A stretch of DNA of 64,000 bases from an uncultured Alphaproteobacteria bacterium. Its GTDB lineage: Bacteria; Pseudomonadota; Alphaproteobacteria; Rhizobiales; Beijerinckiaceae. Shown piece by piece: positions 8,239-16,471 of this stretch. Location: contig CALKHP010000052.1 in the NCBI GenBank assembly GCA_937988775.1, positions 1 through 64,000 on the forward strand, read 5' to 3'. How positions within the stretch are numbered: position 1 is the stretch's first letter; each line of letters starts with the position of its first letter. A program made the position numbers and the translations under genes. A model generated the notes under the pieces. That model saw nothing but the letters and a program-made list of their open reading frames with translations, searched no databases and was not told the origin of the DNA.

Positions 8239-8286
8239 TCGCTGACGGCAGGCGCCGCCCGCAAGGCGCGAAAACACCTGTTGAAA

Positions 8287-8338
8287 CCATGCCCGGCTGG
8301 TAGGCAATCTCCACGATAGCCATGGTGGCCGGGCATGG
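8287..8338 (+). terminator. Long inverted repeat downstream of the COG4705 gene
   Basis: CCATGCCCGGC (8287-8297) pairs perfectly with GCCGGGCATGG (8328-8338) across a 30-base spacer, 48 bp after the COG4705 stop. There is no T-run, so it is not a textbook intrinsic terminator. It may be a terminator of the GC-rich type, an mRNA 3' stabiliser or an operator for the downstream gene cluster. Confidence 0.35.
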
Positions 8339-8411
8339 GATGGTCGATGACTAAGCTGGAACGGGCTGCCGCCTGGCGGTTCGTGGAGACTCTTCCTCCC
8401 GGGGGCATGCC

Positions 8412-8771
8412 TTGACCGCCATCGCCATTCTGCTTTGGGCCGCAAACCTGTTGTGCGACACGGCGGGCCAGCTCGCGTTCAAGTCGGCCTCGCTCCGGGT
8501 TGCCCGGTTCGAAGGGTTCGCCTGGTGGCTCAACCTGCTGCGGTCGCCATATCTGTGGCTTGGCGTCGGGGCCTTCGTCGTCGAGCCGTTGATGTGGCTC
8601 CGCTTCCTGTCCCTGGTGCCGTTGTCGCAGGCGGTGATGCTTGGCAGCGCCAACATTGTCGGCGTGATGATCGGCGGCCATCTGCTGTTCGGCGAGCGCA
8701 TATCGCGGCAGAGGCTGACGGCGATCGGGCTGATCTGCCTCGGCGTCATTCTGGTCGGGTGGGCGGCATGA
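8412..8771 (+). CDS. SMR/EamA-like four-helix membrane protein (ArnE-like)
   Basis: The 119-residue protein has four predicted membrane helices and the small multidrug resistance/EamA fold: an N-terminal helix with LLCDTAGQLAFKSAS, and the last helix following LLFGERISRQRLTAIGLI. The size and duplication with the next gene match ArnE/ArnF, the paired inner-membrane flippase subunits for undecaprenyl-phosphate aminoarabinose. The start is a TTG at 8412; no in-frame ATG lies nearby. Its stop overlaps the start of the next gene (ATGA), so the two products probably form a heterodimer. The actual substrate is unknown. The following PLP enzyme suggests an amino-sugar or amino-lipid. Confidence 0.75.
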   Translation: MTAIAILLWAANLLCDTAGQLAFKSASLRVARFEGFAWWLNLLRSPYLWLGVGAFVVEPLMWLRFLSLVPLSQAVMLGSANIVGVMIGGHLLFGERISRQRLTAIGLICLGVILVGWAA

Positions 8772-9151
8772 AGAACTGGCGCTTCGTGCTCGGCTTCATC
8801 GTGCTGCTGGCATTCGACACATTCGGGCAGGTCGGTTTCAAGATGGTGGCGGAACGCACCCATCCGGTTTTACCGGAACCCGCCTATCTTGTCCGCCTCG
8901 TGCACGAGCCGTGGGTGATCGCCGTGATCGTTGCCTATATCGGCGCCTTTATCGTTTATATGTCGCTGATGAAATCCGCACCGATCGGGCCGCTTTTCGC
9001 GGCGTCGCATCTGGAACTTGTCACGGTCGCCATCGTCGGCGTCGCGGTGTTCGGCGAGAGCCTCGGCCCGATGCAGATCGTCGGCTGCCTGGCGATCCTG
9101 GGCGGCATCGCCCTGCTCGCCCGCGACCAGACCGACGACGAGCGCTCCTGA
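8768..9151 (+). CDS. SMR/EamA-like four-helix membrane protein (ArnF-like)
   Basis: The 127-residue protein has four hydrophobic helices and the same fold as the preceding gene. Helix 1 contains AFDTFGQVGFKMVAE and the last segment begins GESLGPMQIVGCLAILGGIALL. ATG 8768 overlaps the stop of the upstream gene by 4 bp, fixing the start and indicating translational coupling. Two unequal SMR-type half-transporters in tandem usually work as a heterodimer with opposite orientations. It ends 17 bp before a DegT-family enzyme, giving a three-gene operon. A lipid-linked amino compound is the favoured substrate by analogy with ArnEF, not proven. Confidence 0.75.
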   Translation: MKNWRFVLGFIVLLAFDTFGQVGFKMVAERTHPVLPEPAYLVRLVHEPWVIAVIVAYIGAFIVYMSLMKSAPIGPLFAASHLELVTVAIVGVAVFGESLGPMQIVGCLAILGGIALLARDQTDDERS

Positions 9152-9168
9152 ATGAGCCGGGCGCTGCG

Positions 9169-10377
9169 ATGAGCCTCGCAATGCGCGAACTGCCGCCGAC
9201 CTCCGGCTTGCCGCCAAGAAGCGGTGATTTGCTTGGTCGGGGCGGGAAGGCCGATCTGGAAGCGGCGCTGGCCGCTTTCCTCTCCGCCCCGGAGACGCTC
9301 CTGTGCGCGTCGGGCTCGGCTTGCCTGGTGGTGGCGCTGTCCTGCCTGAAGCGCCGTACGGCGGCCCGCACCGTCATCGTGCCGGCCTATACCTGCCCGC
9401 TTGTCGTGCTAGCGGCGCATCAGGCCGGCTGTCGCGTGCTGCCATGCGATATCATGCCGGACGGGCTCGATCTCGACCTCGATCATCTGCGCGAACTCGT
9501 CAACGAGGACACGCTCTGCGTCGTGCCGACGCATTATGGCGGCGCGCTCACCGACGTCGACGCGGTGCGTCGCATGCTTGCCGCCTGCGCCCCGCATGTG
9601 ACGATTATCGAGGATGCGGCGCAGGCTTTCGGCGCCAGTTACGACGGCCAGCCTGCCGGGACCCTCGGCGATATCGGCTTTTTCAGCTTCGCCACCGGCA
9701 AGGGCCTGACCCTGATCGAGGGCGGTTGCCTGATCGCCCGCGATGCGCAACTCCGGGCCGAACTGCGCCAGACGGCAGGGCAGTTGCTGTCGCGCGCACC
9801 GGGCTACGAAGCCTGGCACGCCTTCCAGCTGCTCTGGTATCATCTGCTCTATGCCCCGAGCGGTTTGGCCCTCGCCTATGGCCTGCCGCGCCGCTTCCAC
9901 CTCGCGCGCGGGCACCCCGATAGCGCGATCGGCGACAGGAGCACCGGGACCATCGCGATGCACGGCGTCGGGCGGTTTCGCCGGCGCGTCGGCGTGGCGG
10001 CGCTCGTCCGCTTGCCCGGGCACCTGAAGCGCAGCGAAGCGAGGCTGCACCGGCTTGCCGGCGACCTCGCCCGGCGCGGCAGCGCCCTGCGCCCGCTCCT
10101 CGGCCCCGGCCACCCGACCGGCAGCTTCCTGTTCGTACAAACCGACAGCGCCGCGGCCCTGAACCGCATCCTGGCGCGCGCCTGGCCATCGCCGTTCGGC
10201 CTGAGCAAATTGTTCATGTGGGCGCTCGCCGGCTACCCTGCCCTGTCGCACCTGTTATTGCCGTCTTCGACGCCCAATGCCGAGCGCTTCGCCGCGACCA
10301 CGCTGACGCTCACCACCAGCCCGTTCATGACCGACGAGGACGAGGCGGCGTTATTCGATCTGCTCCGCGAGCCGTAA
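9169..10377 (+). CDS. DegT/DnrJ/EryC1-family PLP-dependent protein (ArnB-like)
   Basis: The 402-residue fold-type I PLP enzyme belongs to the sugar-aminotransferase family. Visible motifs are IVPAYTCPLVVLAAHQAG (about 70-86), the PLP-contacting Asp in IEDAAQAFGA (about 149), and FFSFATGKGLTLIEGG with the candidate Schiff-base lysine at about 178. Typical members transaminate a 4-keto sugar nucleotide. The C-terminal third is less conserved than in standard family members, so the acceptor may be non-canonical. ATG 9169 is the first usable start after the SMR pair. The gene ends 5 bp before the end of the convergent sigma-54 regulator gene, so the two operons face each other with no terminator between. 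Confidence 0.8.
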   Translation: MSLAMRELPPTSGLPPRSGDLLGRGGKADLEAALAAFLSAPETLLCASGSACLVVALSCLKRRTAARTVIVPAYTCPLVVLAAHQAGCRVLPCDIMPDGLDLDLDHLRELVNEDTLCVVPTHYGGALTDVDAVRRMLAACAPHVTIIEDAAQAFGASYDGQPAGTLGDIGFFSFATGKGLTLIEGGCLIARDAQLRAELRQTAGQLLSRAPGYEAWHAFQLLWYHLLYAPSGLALAYGLPRRFHLARGHPDSAIGDRSTGTIAMHGVGRFRRRVGVAALVRLPGHLKRSEARLHRLAGDLARRGSALRPLLGPGHPTGSFLFVQTDSAAALNRILARAWPSPFGLSKLFMWALAGYPALSHLLLPSSTPNAERFAATTLTLTTSPFMTDEDEAALFDLLREP

Positions 10378-10382
10378 AAGCG

Positions 10383-11762
10383 TCACGACGACACGAAGCG
10401 CCCGACCTTGATGCCGAGCTTCTTGACCCGGTGCCACAGGCTGCGCTGGCTGATGCCGAGCAGTTCGGCGGCGCGCGCCTGGACGCCGTCCGACGCTTCA
10501 AGCGCGTGCAGGATATAGTCCCGCTCCTGTTCCGCGAGCGAAGCATCGAGGTCGCGCGGAAACGCGGCGGCATGTTTGTCCTGCATGGCGGGCGCGAAGA
10601 CGTAGGATGGCAGGTCGCCGATCTCGACCAGCGCGCCCTTGGAGACGACAACGGCGCGCTCGACGCAGTTTTGCAATTCGCGCACGTTGCCGGGCCAGTG
10701 ATAGGCGAGCATCGCCGCCTCGGCCGCCGGCGAAAACCCGATCAGGCGCTTGCCCATCTCGGCGGCGAACCGGCCGAGCAGATGCTGGGCGAGCAGCATG
10801 ATATCCTCGCTACGCTCGCGCAAGGCCGGCACGGCGATCGGAAACACGTTGAGGCGGTAGAACAGGTCTTCGCGGAATTGCCCATCGCCGATCAACGCGC
10901 GAAGGTTGCGATGCGTCGCCGCAACGACGCGGACATCGACATGCTGCGTCCGGCCGCTGCCGACCGGCTCGAAACTATGCTCCTGCAGCACGCGCAGGAC
11001 CTTGACCTGGATCGAGGCCGGCATGTCGCCGATCTCGTCGAGCAGCAGCGTGCCGCCATCGGCGAGGCCGAACCGGCCCTCGCGCTGCGTGACGGCACCG
11101 GTGAAGGCGCCCTTCTCATGGCCGAACAGCTCGCTCTCGAGCAGGCCCTCGGGGATGGCAGCGCAATTGACGGCGATGAACGGCCGCTCGCGCCGCGGGC
11201 TGTTGGCGTGGATGGCGCGCGCCACCATTTCCTTGCCGGTGCCGCTTTCGCCCTCGAGCAGCACCGTCACCTTGCTGCGGCAGACCTCGGCCACCTGATG
11301 GAGCAGTTTCTGGAAGGCCGGGCTCTGGCCGATCAGCTCGTCGAAGCGATGATCGGTCTCGATCTGCTCGCGCAGGCGCCGGTTCTCCGACAGGACATCG
11401 CCGAGCCGCAGCGCGCGATGGATCGTGGCGAACATGTCATCGAGTTCGAACGGCTTCTCGATGTAGTCGAAGGCGCCCTCCTTCGCGAGCTGGACGGCAT
11501 CGCGCAACGACGCATAGGCCGTCATGATCACGACCGGCAGATCGGGCCGTTCGACGCGCAGGGTGTGCAGCAGTTGCCGCCCGTCACGATCTGGCATGCG
11601 AAGATCGCTGATCAGCAGGTCGAAACTCTCCGATTGCAGCCGTTTCAGCGCGGCGGCGGCGCTCTCCTCGGCGACCGCATCGAGGCCGCGCGCGCGCAGC
11701 GCGATGGCGAGGACCTCGGCCAGCCGCAATTCGTCGTCGACGACCAGGACCCTAGGCGGCAT
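10383..11762 (-). CDS. Sigma-54-dependent response regulator (NtrC family)
   Basis: The 459-residue activator has a receiver domain (about 1-120, phospho-acceptor Asp53 in LLISDLRMPDRDG, Lys in EKPFE). Its AAA+ sigma-54 interaction domain (about 140-370) has Walker A GESGTGKE at 171-178, the sigma-54 loop GAFTGA at 218-223, and GGTLLLDEIGDM. A Fis-type helix-turn-helix at the C-terminus carries RAAELLGISQRSLWHRVKKLG. All residues needed for sigma-54 activation appear intact. It is the last gene of an eight-gene operon and overlaps the kinase gene by 11 bp. Because a sigma-54-like promoter heads this operon, it probably activates its own operon. Confidence 0.95.
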   Translation of the reverse strand: MPPRVLVVDDELRLAEVLAIALRARGLDAVAEESAAAALKRLQSESFDLLISDLRMPDRDGRQLLHTLRVERPDLPVVIMTAYASLRDAVQLAKEGAFDYIEKPFELDDMFATIHRALRLGDVLSENRRLREQIETDHRFDELIGQSPAFQKLLHQVAEVCRSKVTVLLEGESGTGKEMVARAIHANSPRRERPFIAVNCAAIPEGLLESELFGHEKGAFTGAVTQREGRFGLADGGTLLLDEIGDMPASIQVKVLRVLQEHSFEPVGSGRTQHVDVRVVAATHRNLRALIGDGQFREDLFYRLNVFPIAVPALRERSEDIMLLAQHLLGRFAAEMGKRLIGFSPAAEAAMLAYHWPGNVRELQNCVERAVVVSKGALVEIGDLPSYVFAPAMQDKHAAAFPRDLDASLAEQERDYILHALEASDGVQARAAELLGISQRSLWHRVKKLGIKVGRFVSS

Positions 11763-13494
11763 GGGACGCCCTCGCCGGCGAAAATGCGGGGAAGCAGAGC
11801 AGGAACGTCGTGCCCATCGGCGACGACGTCACGCTGACCGTGCCGCCATGATTGACGACGATCGCTTGCACCTTGGCGAGACCGAGCCCGGTGCCGCGCG
11901 CCTTGGTGGTGAAGAACGGGTCGAAAATGCGCTCGATGGCCTCGGGCTCGATGCCACTGCCGCTATCGGCGATGGAAAGGTTCAGCATCCCGGCCTTGGC
12001 CTCACCGGAAATCGCGATCCGCCCGCCCTCTTGCATGGCATCGATCGCGTTCAGCAGCAGGTTGAGAATGACCTGATAAAGCTGGTCGCGATCACCTTCC
12101 ATGAGCAACGGCACATCGCCGGCGATGCGATCGAGGTCGATATTCTTCTCCGTCATCGTGATAGCCAGCGCCTCGCCCGCGCGCGCCAGGACATCGCGCA
12201 GGTCGACCTGCTCATGCTCGCGATGGCTCGGCCTGACGTAATCGAGGATGTCGACGACGAGCCGATCGATACGCCGGACCTCGTCGAGCACGAAGCTGAG
12301 CAAGCGGTCCTCTTCCGGCCCGAGATGCGATTTCAGGCGCACGACCTCGGTCGAGGTCCGGATGATGCCGAGCGGGTTGCGAATCTCATGCGCGATCACC
12401 GCCGCCGCCTCGCCAAGCCCCGCCAGCTGCTGCTGGCGGCGCATCTCGGCCTCCATCGCGTTCAGGCGCCGCAGCTGCTCGACCATGGCGTTGAACCCGT
12501 GCGCCAGGCCGGCGATTTCGCGCCCGCCTTCCTCGGGCACATGCGCATCGTAGGAGCCCTCCGCGACGTTCCGGACGCCGGTGGTCAAATTCCGCACCGG
12601 CCGGGCGATCCTGCCGGCCACCAGAAGCGCGACGAGAAACGAAATCGCGCCGGCGAGCCCTGCAAGCGCCAGGAACAGCGTCCAGCGGCCAAGCTGCTCG
12701 AAAAGGTCCGATGTCGCGGAAAGCCCACAGGCAATCACGCCCAGAAGTCGCCCATCCGTGCCGCGCAGCGGCGCATAGGCGATGATCGCGGCATGAGACG
12801 TCGCCGTGTAGACGGTGCTCGGCGCGCCGGCGGCCAGCGCCGCGACGACGCTGCGCGGAATTTCATTATGCCCGAGGACGACATCGTCATCGACGATCCT
12901 GGCCGGGTTGCGGCCGGCCATGCGGTAGACATGCAGCGAGACCGAGGACAGGTTTCGCGTGACGCCGAACAGGCTGCGGTCGATCAGGTTGGCGACGAAA
13001 ACGAACCGTGGCTGGCGGGGATCGCCGAACATGCGCACCGCGCCGATGACGAGCCGGTCCTTGTCGCCGAGTTGTGCGACGGAAATCGAGGAGCCGTTGC
13101 GCAATGGCGGCTGGTCGTTGAGCTGCACGTCGCCGACCGCGAACAGCGTTTGGCCGGTGCCGTCGAGCACCCGGACGAGATCATAGCCCGTCGAGATCAG
13201 CAGCTTGCCCAGCGGCTCCACCACGGCCGGCGAGATCGGGCCGGAGCCAAGGCTGGTATCGAGGGCCGTCGCCATGATCGCGGCCGCCTTTTCCGCTTCG
13301 TCGCGGCTCTCCTTGGTCTCACCCGACAGGAACCTCGCCGTCTCGCTGAGCCAGTTCTCGATATTGCGCTGGAAAACATCCTCGATCGCATTTGCCGCGA
13401 TATAGCTCGCCAGCAGGACCGGGATCACGCTGACGGCAAGAAAAGCAAGGACCAGCCGCCACCTCAGGGAGAGGTTATTCAAGGTGGCGATCAT
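11752..13494 (-). CDS. Membrane sensor histidine kinase (NtrB/DctB-like, cache + HAMP)
   Basis: The roughly 580-residue kinase has an N-terminal membrane helix (LVLAFLAVSVIPVLLASYIA), a large extracytoplasmic sensor of cache type (about 35-270), and a second helix near 275-300. HAMP follows, then a HisKA domain with IAHEIRNPLGIIRTSTEVV. The ATPase domain has NLLLNAIDAMQ, DSGSGI and GTGLGLAKV. It pairs with the sigma-54 response regulator, whose start it overlaps. An in-frame TTG at 13515 would overlap the upstream stop; ATG 13494 is preferred because it directly precedes the hydrophobic region behind a GGTGG. The periplasmic sensor suggests an extracellular or envelope signal, possibly made or exported by the operon. 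Confidence 0.93.
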   Translation of the reverse strand: MIATLNNLSLRWRLVLAFLAVSVIPVLLASYIAANAIEDVFQRNIENWLSETARFLSGETKESRDEAEKAAAIMATALDTSLGSGPISPAVVEPLGKLLISTGYDLVRVLDGTGQTLFAVGDVQLNDQPPLRNGSSISVAQLGDKDRLVIGAVRMFGDPRQPRFVFVANLIDRSLFGVTRNLSSVSLHVYRMAGRNPARIVDDDVVLGHNEIPRSVVAALAAGAPSTVYTATSHAAIIAYAPLRGTDGRLLGVIACGLSATSDLFEQLGRWTLFLALAGLAGAISFLVALLVAGRIARPVRNLTTGVRNVAEGSYDAHVPEEGGREIAGLAHGFNAMVEQLRRLNAMEAEMRRQQQLAGLGEAAAVIAHEIRNPLGIIRTSTEVVRLKSHLGPEEDRLLSFVLDEVRRIDRLVVDILDYVRPSHREHEQVDLRDVLARAGEALAITMTEKNIDLDRIAGDVPLLMEGDRDQLYQVILNLLLNAIDAMQEGGRIAISGEAKAGMLNLSIADSGSGIEPEAIERIFDPFFTTKARGTGLGLAKVQAIVVNHGGTVSVTSSPMGTTFLLCFPAFSPARASHAA

Positions 13495-13511
13495 AGCGAG
13501 CCACCATCTCG

Positions 13512-14378
13512 TCAAAAGCCGATCTTGAACGAATGAATGAGCGTCAGCCCGACGGTGAGCTGGTCGCGCTGGCCAAGCGTCGCCACCACGCCGCTCTTGG
13601 CGGCATCGCCAAGCAGCCGGTCATAGCGGACGAACACGCCCGTATTCCAGGCATCGTTCCAGTCATAATTCGAGGCCAGCATCACGCCGACCGACTTGAT
13701 GCCGCCGCCGGGGCTGAACGCCACCACCCGGCCGTTCATGGCGGCTTCGGCGGCTGAAATGCCGAAATTCTTCTCCATGAACGCGTTGCTGCCGAGCGTC
13801 ATGCGCGGTCCGAGCGAAACCTGGAAGCGGCCAAAGCGCTGCACGCCATCGAGCGAGAAATCCGCCACGAGCCCGTGATGGCCATGCAGCCCCTGCCGGA
13901 GTTCGACGCGCGCGCGCATGACATCCGCCATCAGCCAGTATTGCGCAAAGCCGCCGAGTTCGAGCGTCCAGGGAATCTTGCGCAGGCCGAAAAGGTCGTG
14001 CTCGTCGCTATAATAGCGCCCGGCCCGGAAATTCGCCACCGGCCCGAAGCTGAAGCCATCCTTTTCGACAAGCGCGTAGTCGAGGCTGTCGTCGGGGGCC
14101 GAAAAGCCGCGCGGCTCGCCGGCACGGCGCCAGCTGATGCTCGGCATGAGGCCGAGCCGCGCGCTGTTCGCGCCGTCATAGGACGGGCCGACCTGCACCG
14201 TGCCGCCGACCGAGACGATCCATTCGCCGACGGGAAGCGGATTGAACGGCGAGGCGTCGGCGGCCAGCGCGGCGCCCGGCAGGGCCAGGCCGAGCAGCGC
14301 CAGCCACAGGCCGCCGACAGCCCGACGCCACAGGCTCCTGCGCCGACTGCTCACACCCGATCGACGCGATATTCTCAT
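13512..14378 (-). CDS. MipA/OmpV-family outer-membrane protein
   Basis: The 288-residue protein has a long signal peptide (about 1-39; basic start, hydrophobic LWLALLGLALPGAALA). The body alternates aromatic beta-strands and ends IHSFKIGF, a C-terminal strand with a terminal Phe as in outer-membrane barrels. Segments such as WIVSVGGTVQVGPSYDG and the RYDRLLGDAAKS strand near the end fit the MipA/OmpV family. That family includes a scaffold for murein enzymes and porin-like adhesins induced by envelope stress. It overlaps the upstream acyltransferase gene by 4 bp, placing an outer-membrane component in the sigma-54 operon. Confidence 0.88.
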   Translation of the reverse strand: MRISRRSGVSSRRRSLWRRAVGGLWLALLGLALPGAALAADASPFNPLPVGEWIVSVGGTVQVGPSYDGANSARLGLMPSISWRRAGEPRGFSAPDDSLDYALVEKDGFSFGPVANFRAGRYYSDEHDLFGLRKIPWTLELGGFAQYWLMADVMRARVELRQGLHGHHGLVADFSLDGVQRFGRFQVSLGPRMTLGSNAFMEKNFGISAAEAAMNGRVVAFSPGGGIKSVGVMLASNYDWNDAWNTGVFVRYDRLLGDAAKSGVVATLGQRDQLTVGLTLIHSFKIGF

Positions 14379-15565
14379 GTCGTCCGGCCTTTCAGGGCTC
14401 TCAGGTCAGGGTCCATGCGGTCAAAAGGCACGAGGCGGGCAAACAGGGCGAGGCAGGCCTGCGCGACCCGGTTGCGGTGCCTGAAATAGATCGCGGAGGG
14501 CGTCAGACGGCTGCCGAGCCGCAGCTTGGCGGCATAGGCGGTCTGCCCGCTCTGCAACGCGGGCGCGCCGCTCGTCAGGGCGAATTTGACGTTCTCGATC
14601 CAGCTCAAGATATAAAGATCATGCTCGCGGGCCAGCGGATAGCGCATGCCCAGGAACTTGTCGATGACGCGGTTCTTCTCGATCAGCAACAGATTGAACG
14701 CCGCCAGTTGCTCGCCGACATAATAGAGCATCATCACCGCCCGGCTGCCAAGGGCGCGCGAGACGGCGCGAAAATAATCCGGCGGCAGGGTTTCGAGATC
14801 GCCATAATCGAACCGGCTTTGCAGGCGCGTCTCCTGATAGAGCGCGTCGATCTCGTCGGCGACATCCTCGATTTCCGTGCGCCGCTCGACGCGGATGCCG
14901 CCCGCGCCCTTGAGCTTGCGGCGGATATCCTTGCGCGTCGCCTTCGAGAGCCGCGCCAGATACTCCTCGAGCCCGCCCGAGGGCAGATCGAGCGTGGCGA
15001 CCGGCAGGCTCGGCGTGCGGGCAAAGCCATGGCGCCGCAGGCAGGCGTCGAGGCGCTCCGCATCGGGCTGCGCCACATCCTTGAGCGCCACGAGGCGCGC
15101 GCCCACCGCGCGCGCCCGCGCGTCAACCGCCGCGAGGAGCATGGCGAGCACCTGCTCGCGCGCGCGCGCATCGAGATCGGGCGCGAGGCCGAGATGGCAG
15201 CGCTCGGCCAAGGGCGAGCCGAGCCCGAGCACGCGCAGGACCATCAGCCCCGGCAGGCGCCGCACCAGCCAGGCGCCAAGCGGGCGCAACCGGCCTTGCA
15301 GCGAGGAATCAAGCCGGAAATCGATCTGGAACAACGGCACGGCGGCGACCATGCGGCCGCCGGCGAAAACCGCCGCGGCCGACAAGACATAGCCGGCCCG
15401 GCCGGCCGTCTCGCAGGCGCCATAGTAAGCGTGGCTTTCGGCCTCGCCCGGGAACAGCGCCTCCCACGCGCTGCGATCAAGCGCATGCACGCCGGCCACG
15501 ATGCGCGCCGTGTAGCGGCTCGCCAGCGCAGGGGCGGCCGGGCCGGCCATCGCCACGGCGCTCAC
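14375..15565 (-). CDS. GNAT/FemAB-like acyltransferase (BioF2/Acetyltransf_6 type)
   Basis: The 396-residue protein has two consecutive GNAT-like halves. The second half is recognisable: SKATRKDIRRKLKGAGGI (about 210-227), an IDALYQETRLQSRFDYGDLETLP segment, then a core strand set AVMMLYYVGEQLAAFNLLL and DKFLGMRYPLAREHDLYIL. These are typical of FemAB/BioF2-like enzymes that form amide bonds from acyl- or aminoacyl-donors. It starts with a GTG that overlaps the hydrolase stop (GTGA). In this operon it could acylate an amine made by the class III aminotransferase. The substrate is not evident and a peptidoglycan role is possible. Confidence 0.75.
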   Translation of the reverse strand: MSAVAMAGPAAPALASRYTARIVAGVHALDRSAWEALFPGEAESHAYYGACETAGRAGYVLSAAAVFAGGRMVAAVPLFQIDFRLDSSLQGRLRPLGAWLVRRLPGLMVLRVLGLGSPLAERCHLGLAPDLDARAREQVLAMLLAAVDARARAVGARLVALKDVAQPDAERLDACLRRHGFARTPSLPVATLDLPSGGLEEYLARLSKATRKDIRRKLKGAGGIRVERRTEIEDVADEIDALYQETRLQSRFDYGDLETLPPDYFRAVSRALGSRAVMMLYYVGEQLAAFNLLLIEKNRVIDKFLGMRYPLAREHDLYILSWIENVKFALTSGAPALQSGQTAYAAKLRLGSRLTPSAIYFRHRNRVAQACLALFARLVPFDRMDPDLRALKGRTT

Positions 15566-16440
15566 GCCGCGGCTTGCCGCGCCTTGATGCGCGACTGCCG
15601 CTCGGCGGCAAACTGCACGAAGGAGATGGCGCGATCGACGACGATATCCCGCTGCCGGTCGAGGGTGACGAGATGATAGCTGTCGTCGAGCACCAGCATG
15701 TCGACAAGGCCGCCGAGCTTCTTCTGCAGGTAGATCGCGTTGCGCAGCGACGCGATGTCGTCCTCGCGCGCATGAGCGATGAACACCGGCGCGGTCACCG
15801 CGCCGAGCTGCTTGCGGACGACGTCGATCATCAGCCAGAATTGCTGCAGGGATTGCGACGGCGTGCCGAGCAGGCCGGCCTCGGCGCTGTCGCCCGAATG
15901 CAGCGCCTTGACGATGGCCGAGCGGATGCGCTGGTCCTTGACGCCGAACGGCTCATGCTCGACGAAGCGGTAGCGCTGGCCCATCGGCGTGGCGATCAGC
16001 GGCCGCAGGAAAATCCGCGTCCACGAGATCGAGAAGCCATCATACCAGAGCGTCGGCGCGAAACACAGGCAGCCGGCGATCTTGCGCGGGCGTTGCGCCG
16101 TCGCCAGCAGGCCGAGCATCGCGCCCATCGACAGGCCGCCGACGAACACCGTACCGCACATCGCTTCAAGACGCGCCAGCGCCGTCTCGACGCTGGCATA
16201 CCAATCCTTCCAGCCGGTGGCGAGCAAATCGGCCTCGGTGCCGCGATGGCCGGCGAGCTGGCAGCACAGTACGGTAAAGCCCGCCTTGTTGAGGCCGCGC
16301 GCCGTCGCCTTCATCTCGATCGGCGTACCGCCGAGCCCGTGGATCAGCAGGATGCCGATGCCGTTTCCGCGCAGCAGGATGCTGCGGTCATCGGCATCGG
16401 ACGGGCTTGCAAGATCATGGATCATCGGATGTGTGCTCAT
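15562..16440 (-). CDS. Alpha/beta hydrolase (carboxylesterase/monoglyceride-lipase type)
   Basis: The 292-residue cytoplasmic hydrolase has an oxyanion-hole motif ILLIHGLGGTP (about 30-40). The nucleophile elbow GGLSMG carries candidate Ser104. A catalytic Asp candidate sits in FIAHAREDDIAS and the catalytic His is in DDSYHLVTLD. Together these make a complete catalytic triad of the Est30-like carboxylesterase family. It lies in the sigma-54 operon, overlapping the acyltransferase gene by 4 bp and 31 bp behind the arginase-fold gene. It may hydrolyse an ester or thioester intermediate or act as an acyl-transfer partner. No signal peptide is visible. Confidence 0.85.
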   Translation of the reverse strand: MSTHPMIHDLASPSDADDRSILLRGNGIGILLIHGLGGTPIEMKATARGLNKAGFTVLCCQLAGHRGTEADLLATGWKDWYASVETALARLEAMCGTVFVGGLSMGAMLGLLATAQRPRKIAGCLCFAPTLWYDGFSISWTRIFLRPLIATPMGQRYRFVEHEPFGVKDQRIRSAIVKALHSGDSAEAGLLGTPSQSLQQFWLMIDVVRKQLGAVTAPVFIAHAREDDIASLRNAIYLQKKLGGLVDMLVLDDSYHLVTLDRQRDIVVDRAISFVQFAAERQSRIKARQAAA

Positions 16441-16471
16441 GGCGCGGCAAGGGCCTCAAGTGGCGTGACTG

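Noticed and set aside
10218..11837. 539-codon plus-strand open frame opposite the sigma-54 regulator
   Set aside because: It is the antisense of a clearly recognised NtrC-family gene; its composition (His/Arg/Gln-rich) is typical of GC-rich shadow frames and no domain is recognisable.
11524..13536. 670-codon plus-strand open frame opposite the sensor kinase
   Set aside because: Shadow of the kinase gene on the other strand; no family features.
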